Origin: Axinella damicornis
Lineage: Eukaryota; Porifera; Demospongiae; Axinellida; Axinellidae
DNA length: 64,000 bases
Direction of reading: 5' to 3'
Assembly: GCA_963931865.1 (NCBI GenBank)
Contig: OZ007513.1
Coordinates: 9,653,412-9,717,411, forward strand
How positions within the stretch are numbered: the first letter of the stretch is position 1; each line of letters begins with the position of its first letter. Under the pieces are notes generated by a model. The model was not told the DNA's origin. It was given only the letters and a program-made list of their open reading frames with translations, and made no database searches. A program made the translations under genes and the position numbers. Positions 61,856 to 64,000 of the stretch are shown here, one piece after another.

Positions 61856-62055
61856 NNNNNNNNNNNNNNNNNNNNNNNNNNNNNNNNNNNNNNNNNNNNN
61901 NNNNNNNNNNNNNNNNNNNNNNNNNNNNNNNNNNNNNNNNNNNNNNNNNNNNNNNNNNNNNNNNNNNNNNNNNNNNNNNNNNNNNNNNNNNNNNNNNNNN
62001 NNNNNNNNNNNNNNNNNNNNNNNNNNNNNNNNNNNNNNNNNNNNNNNNNNNNNNN
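61856..62055. other. Assembly gap, 200 N
   Basis: Exactly 200 N. Sequence on the right resumes within a repeat also present at 48883, so the gap probably reflects collapse or failure to assemble a repeated element; true size unknown. Confidence 0.99.
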
Positions 62056-62575
62056 TTCCCAACCTTTTCCCGCCGATTATTTCTGTGATGATTGCTATTT
62101 AAGTTTGCCCTCAGGTCTTTTATACACGATGATGGTACGTAGCTGTATACATAGTTACTGAAACATCTGAATCAAACTGAGTGCTCTCTTCCAAGAACTG
62201 CTTCTTCAATGGTACTTGTTTGATAATTAAAGTTAGTACTTCAAACGAATCAGATCTCTTGACTAGTGACACTTAACTACTGTTGCTATGACTCAACCTA
62301 GTCACACAGAACTGTCCGCTTTTTTTTACTTTGCAGTTTTTTCCGCACCCAGCAAATTATACCACCCCTTCTGAAACCTACACGGACGACAACATCCTTC
62401 TTTTGCCACGTAACATCAACATAACGACTGCTCTCAACTCTTATGTATACCACCCGACTCTAACGTTTACAATCTACCATTCACTGACTATGGTAGACTT
62501 CCTCGACATGACAATTCACAAAGCGGAACAAACACCAACCTGCTGACATACGTACCTACCAAAAGCCACAATTAT
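62056..62575 (+). pseudogene. Penelope-like reverse transcriptase, copy 2
   Basis: Matches 48883-49400 base for base with few changes. It starts inside the gap, so motif A and the QIQGTAMG box are not visible. Unlike copy 1 it reads ETYTDDNILLLPRNINITTA through the catalytic YTDD, followed by LNSYVYHPTLTFTIYHSLTM and VDFLDMTIHKAE. The preceding 240 bases are non-coding in both copies, so the common ancestor was already broken. Confidence 0.8.
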
Positions 62576-62639
62576 CAACATCTTCAATTTTATCAATATC
62601 TTCACTTTTCGTCTGTGCACCCAGGCTCCGTATTCAAAG

Positions 62640-62945
62640 GTTTAATTGTCGGCGAATGCACACACTATGCATGCACAAACTCATGCTACGACACACTTTT
62701 GTAGAGCTAGAATAACACTCATAAGTCAAGTTGTTCAAATTGCTTTTGCAACTGTTGCCCTTGGCATGGGTGCGAACATGGTCAGAGTAAACACCACCAT
62801 ACACTACGGAGCTCCCTCATGTATTGAGGACTGCTCCCAGGAGAGCAGACGTACAGGACAGCAAGCTAAATCCATTGTCTTCTGGAAGGCAGTTGATGTT
62901 TATTTGAGACAGGATGGAACTAGCCCCTGTAGCTGTCTGTAGTAG
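62640..62945 (+). pseudogene. RecQ-family helicase fragment, copy 2
   Basis: LISQVVQIAFATVALGMGAN, VRVNTTIHYGAPSCIEDCSQ then ESRRTGQQAKSIVFWKAV and DVYLRQDGTSPCSCL. Relative to copy 1, motif VI has GRAGQSGEQ altered to RRTGQQ by a nine-base deletion and substitutions, while the C-terminal continuation (DVYLRQDG) is better preserved. Shared downstream sequence runs to the end of the window, interrupted by the MITE at 63272 and by about 160 bases not found in copy 1. Confidence 0.75.
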
Positions 62946-63271
62946 GTCAACACTATCCGCAGCAAATGATCCATTCTGTGATTACTTGCATGAGCCTGTA
63001 TAGCGGGAAATTGGGGTTTTGTTTCTTTATGACATCTGACAGTTCATTAGTGACACCATCCAGCCAGAGATGACTGCTGATTTACAAAACCACATCCCTA
63101 GGCAACAGCCTCAGCAAATTGCAAACCATTACCACCTCCCATTTACAAGCACAAAACCAACAATCCCACCCTGACTAGACTCACAGCGAGTGAGCACAAC
63201 CACAACACTTGGAACAACTGGCCAGTCAACCATAATACATTGCATCCTGTATTGCACATGCGCACCCATAT

Positions 63272-63670
63272 TAGCCTCGTTCCCAGTCCCACGCCCAGCT
63301 TTCCGTCGCTGCTTAGTACGGTAAAGCGGGGAGGGCCTGGTACATTTCCTCACGTGAGCATGACGTAATTGAAAAACCGCAAAATTTTCAGAACGAAGAC
63401 GCTACGTTTTGCGTGTTATTCGGCCATCTACACGTTCAACGCTCGGTGAGTATGACAGTCGCCCCCCGCTAGCTAGATACGTGTGGTGTGTTACCTGGTA
63501 CCTTCGCTCTTCTTGCTGTTCTGAGACCACGTACGCCCACGTTCAACTTCCGGTCTTTCTACCCCTTTCTACCCTTGACGTCACTCACGTGAGGAAATGT
63601 ACCAGGCCCTCCCCGCTTTACCGTACTAAGCAGCGACGGAAAGCTGGGCGTGGGACTGGGAACGAGGCTA
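63272..63670. mobile_element. 399-bp TAGCCTCG-family element with perfect 9-bp duplication
   Basis: TIRs of about 85 bases; CACCCATAT at 63263-63271 and 63671-63679. Inserted into the second copy of the Penelope/RecQ composite, so it is younger than that duplication or specific to this copy. Confidence 0.93.
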
Positions 63671-64000
63671 CACCCATATCAGTGTAGCTACCTACAGACA
63701 GAAAAGCATGCCACAGTCGGGGCTATTTCCTGCCCAAGAACGTCAAAAGCTTGTTGCCTATTCAGACTCAGGAGATGAGTGCGAGGTTAATAAACACCAA
63801 CAAGAATGTCACATGGAATCATCCATTGGTCAGTCAACAACACATAGGACACCTCAAAAACAACACAACACAACAACAACAACAACAACAACAACACATA
63901 GGACACCTCATAGGTTTGCACGGAGAGGAAAGTGCCGATTAAAAACCAAAATTTTACACGACTGAGTACGAAATAAAAATTTTATCGCTTTTGTATAATT

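Noticed and set aside
61744..62088. ORFs running across the N gap
   Set aside because: Frames through N are meaningless.

Overview
This window is animal nuclear DNA. Genes have short GT-AG introns. The one protein I can name with confidence is an annexin, on the minus strand with its C-terminal end at 53844. The rest is dominated by transposon debris: Penelope-like, Ty3/gypsy, hAT and CACTA-type pieces, plus many short inverted-repeat elements. Long G or C homopolymers and tetranucleotide palindromes (TAGCTAGC, GTACGTAC) are frequent. A sponge or another early-branching metazoan is my best guess, but no species can be read from the sequence. A 200-base run of N at 61856-62055 marks an assembly gap.

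Layout. 1-5.4 kb: three homologous phase-matched mini-exons of a minus-strand gene surround a compact cluster of four intronless minus-strand ORFs (2011-4330). That cluster is flanked by inverted arrays of CTGGTCATG; it is the most interesting unexplained object here. 5.7-7.8 kb: an internally deleted Ty3/gypsy element, one isolated exon and a 458-bp inverted-repeat element. 8.07-10.28 kb: a 53-bp satellite of about 41 copies. 10.3-20.6 kb: foldback elements with 9-bp target duplications, a three-exon transposon-like gene (14.1-14.9 kb), a decayed ORF pair (16.1-16.7 kb), a chromodomain exon (19.2 kb) and a TA-flanked MITE. 21.5-28.8 kb: a Cys-rich multi-exon gene duplicated about 3.73 kb apart, interleaved with tandem units encoding a very acidic protein on the opposite strand. 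29-34.7 kb: a Ser/Asp-repeat gene, an internally deleted hAT transposase, a Penelope-like RT fragment and a CACTA (tnp2-type) transposase broken by a MITE. 35-40.8 kb: degenerate minisatellite, a foldback, and two copies of a Penelope-like N-terminal ORF with coiled-coil host exons between them. 41.7-43.9 kb: a multi-exon host gene with a clear last exon. 44-53.5 kb: MITEs (two TTAA-flanked, one with an 8-bp duplication carrying a minisatellite), and a Penelope RT plus RecQ-helicase composite that recurs after the gap at 62.06 kb. 53.8-61.3 kb: the annexin gene, its introns filled with G-rich, GGGA, GT and 29-bp repeats and with MITEs.

Most open reading frames longer than 60 codons here are shadows of repeats. 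I annotated only those with splice logic, family motifs or cluster context. Exon models come from reading splice sites and frame by eye, without transcript evidence.
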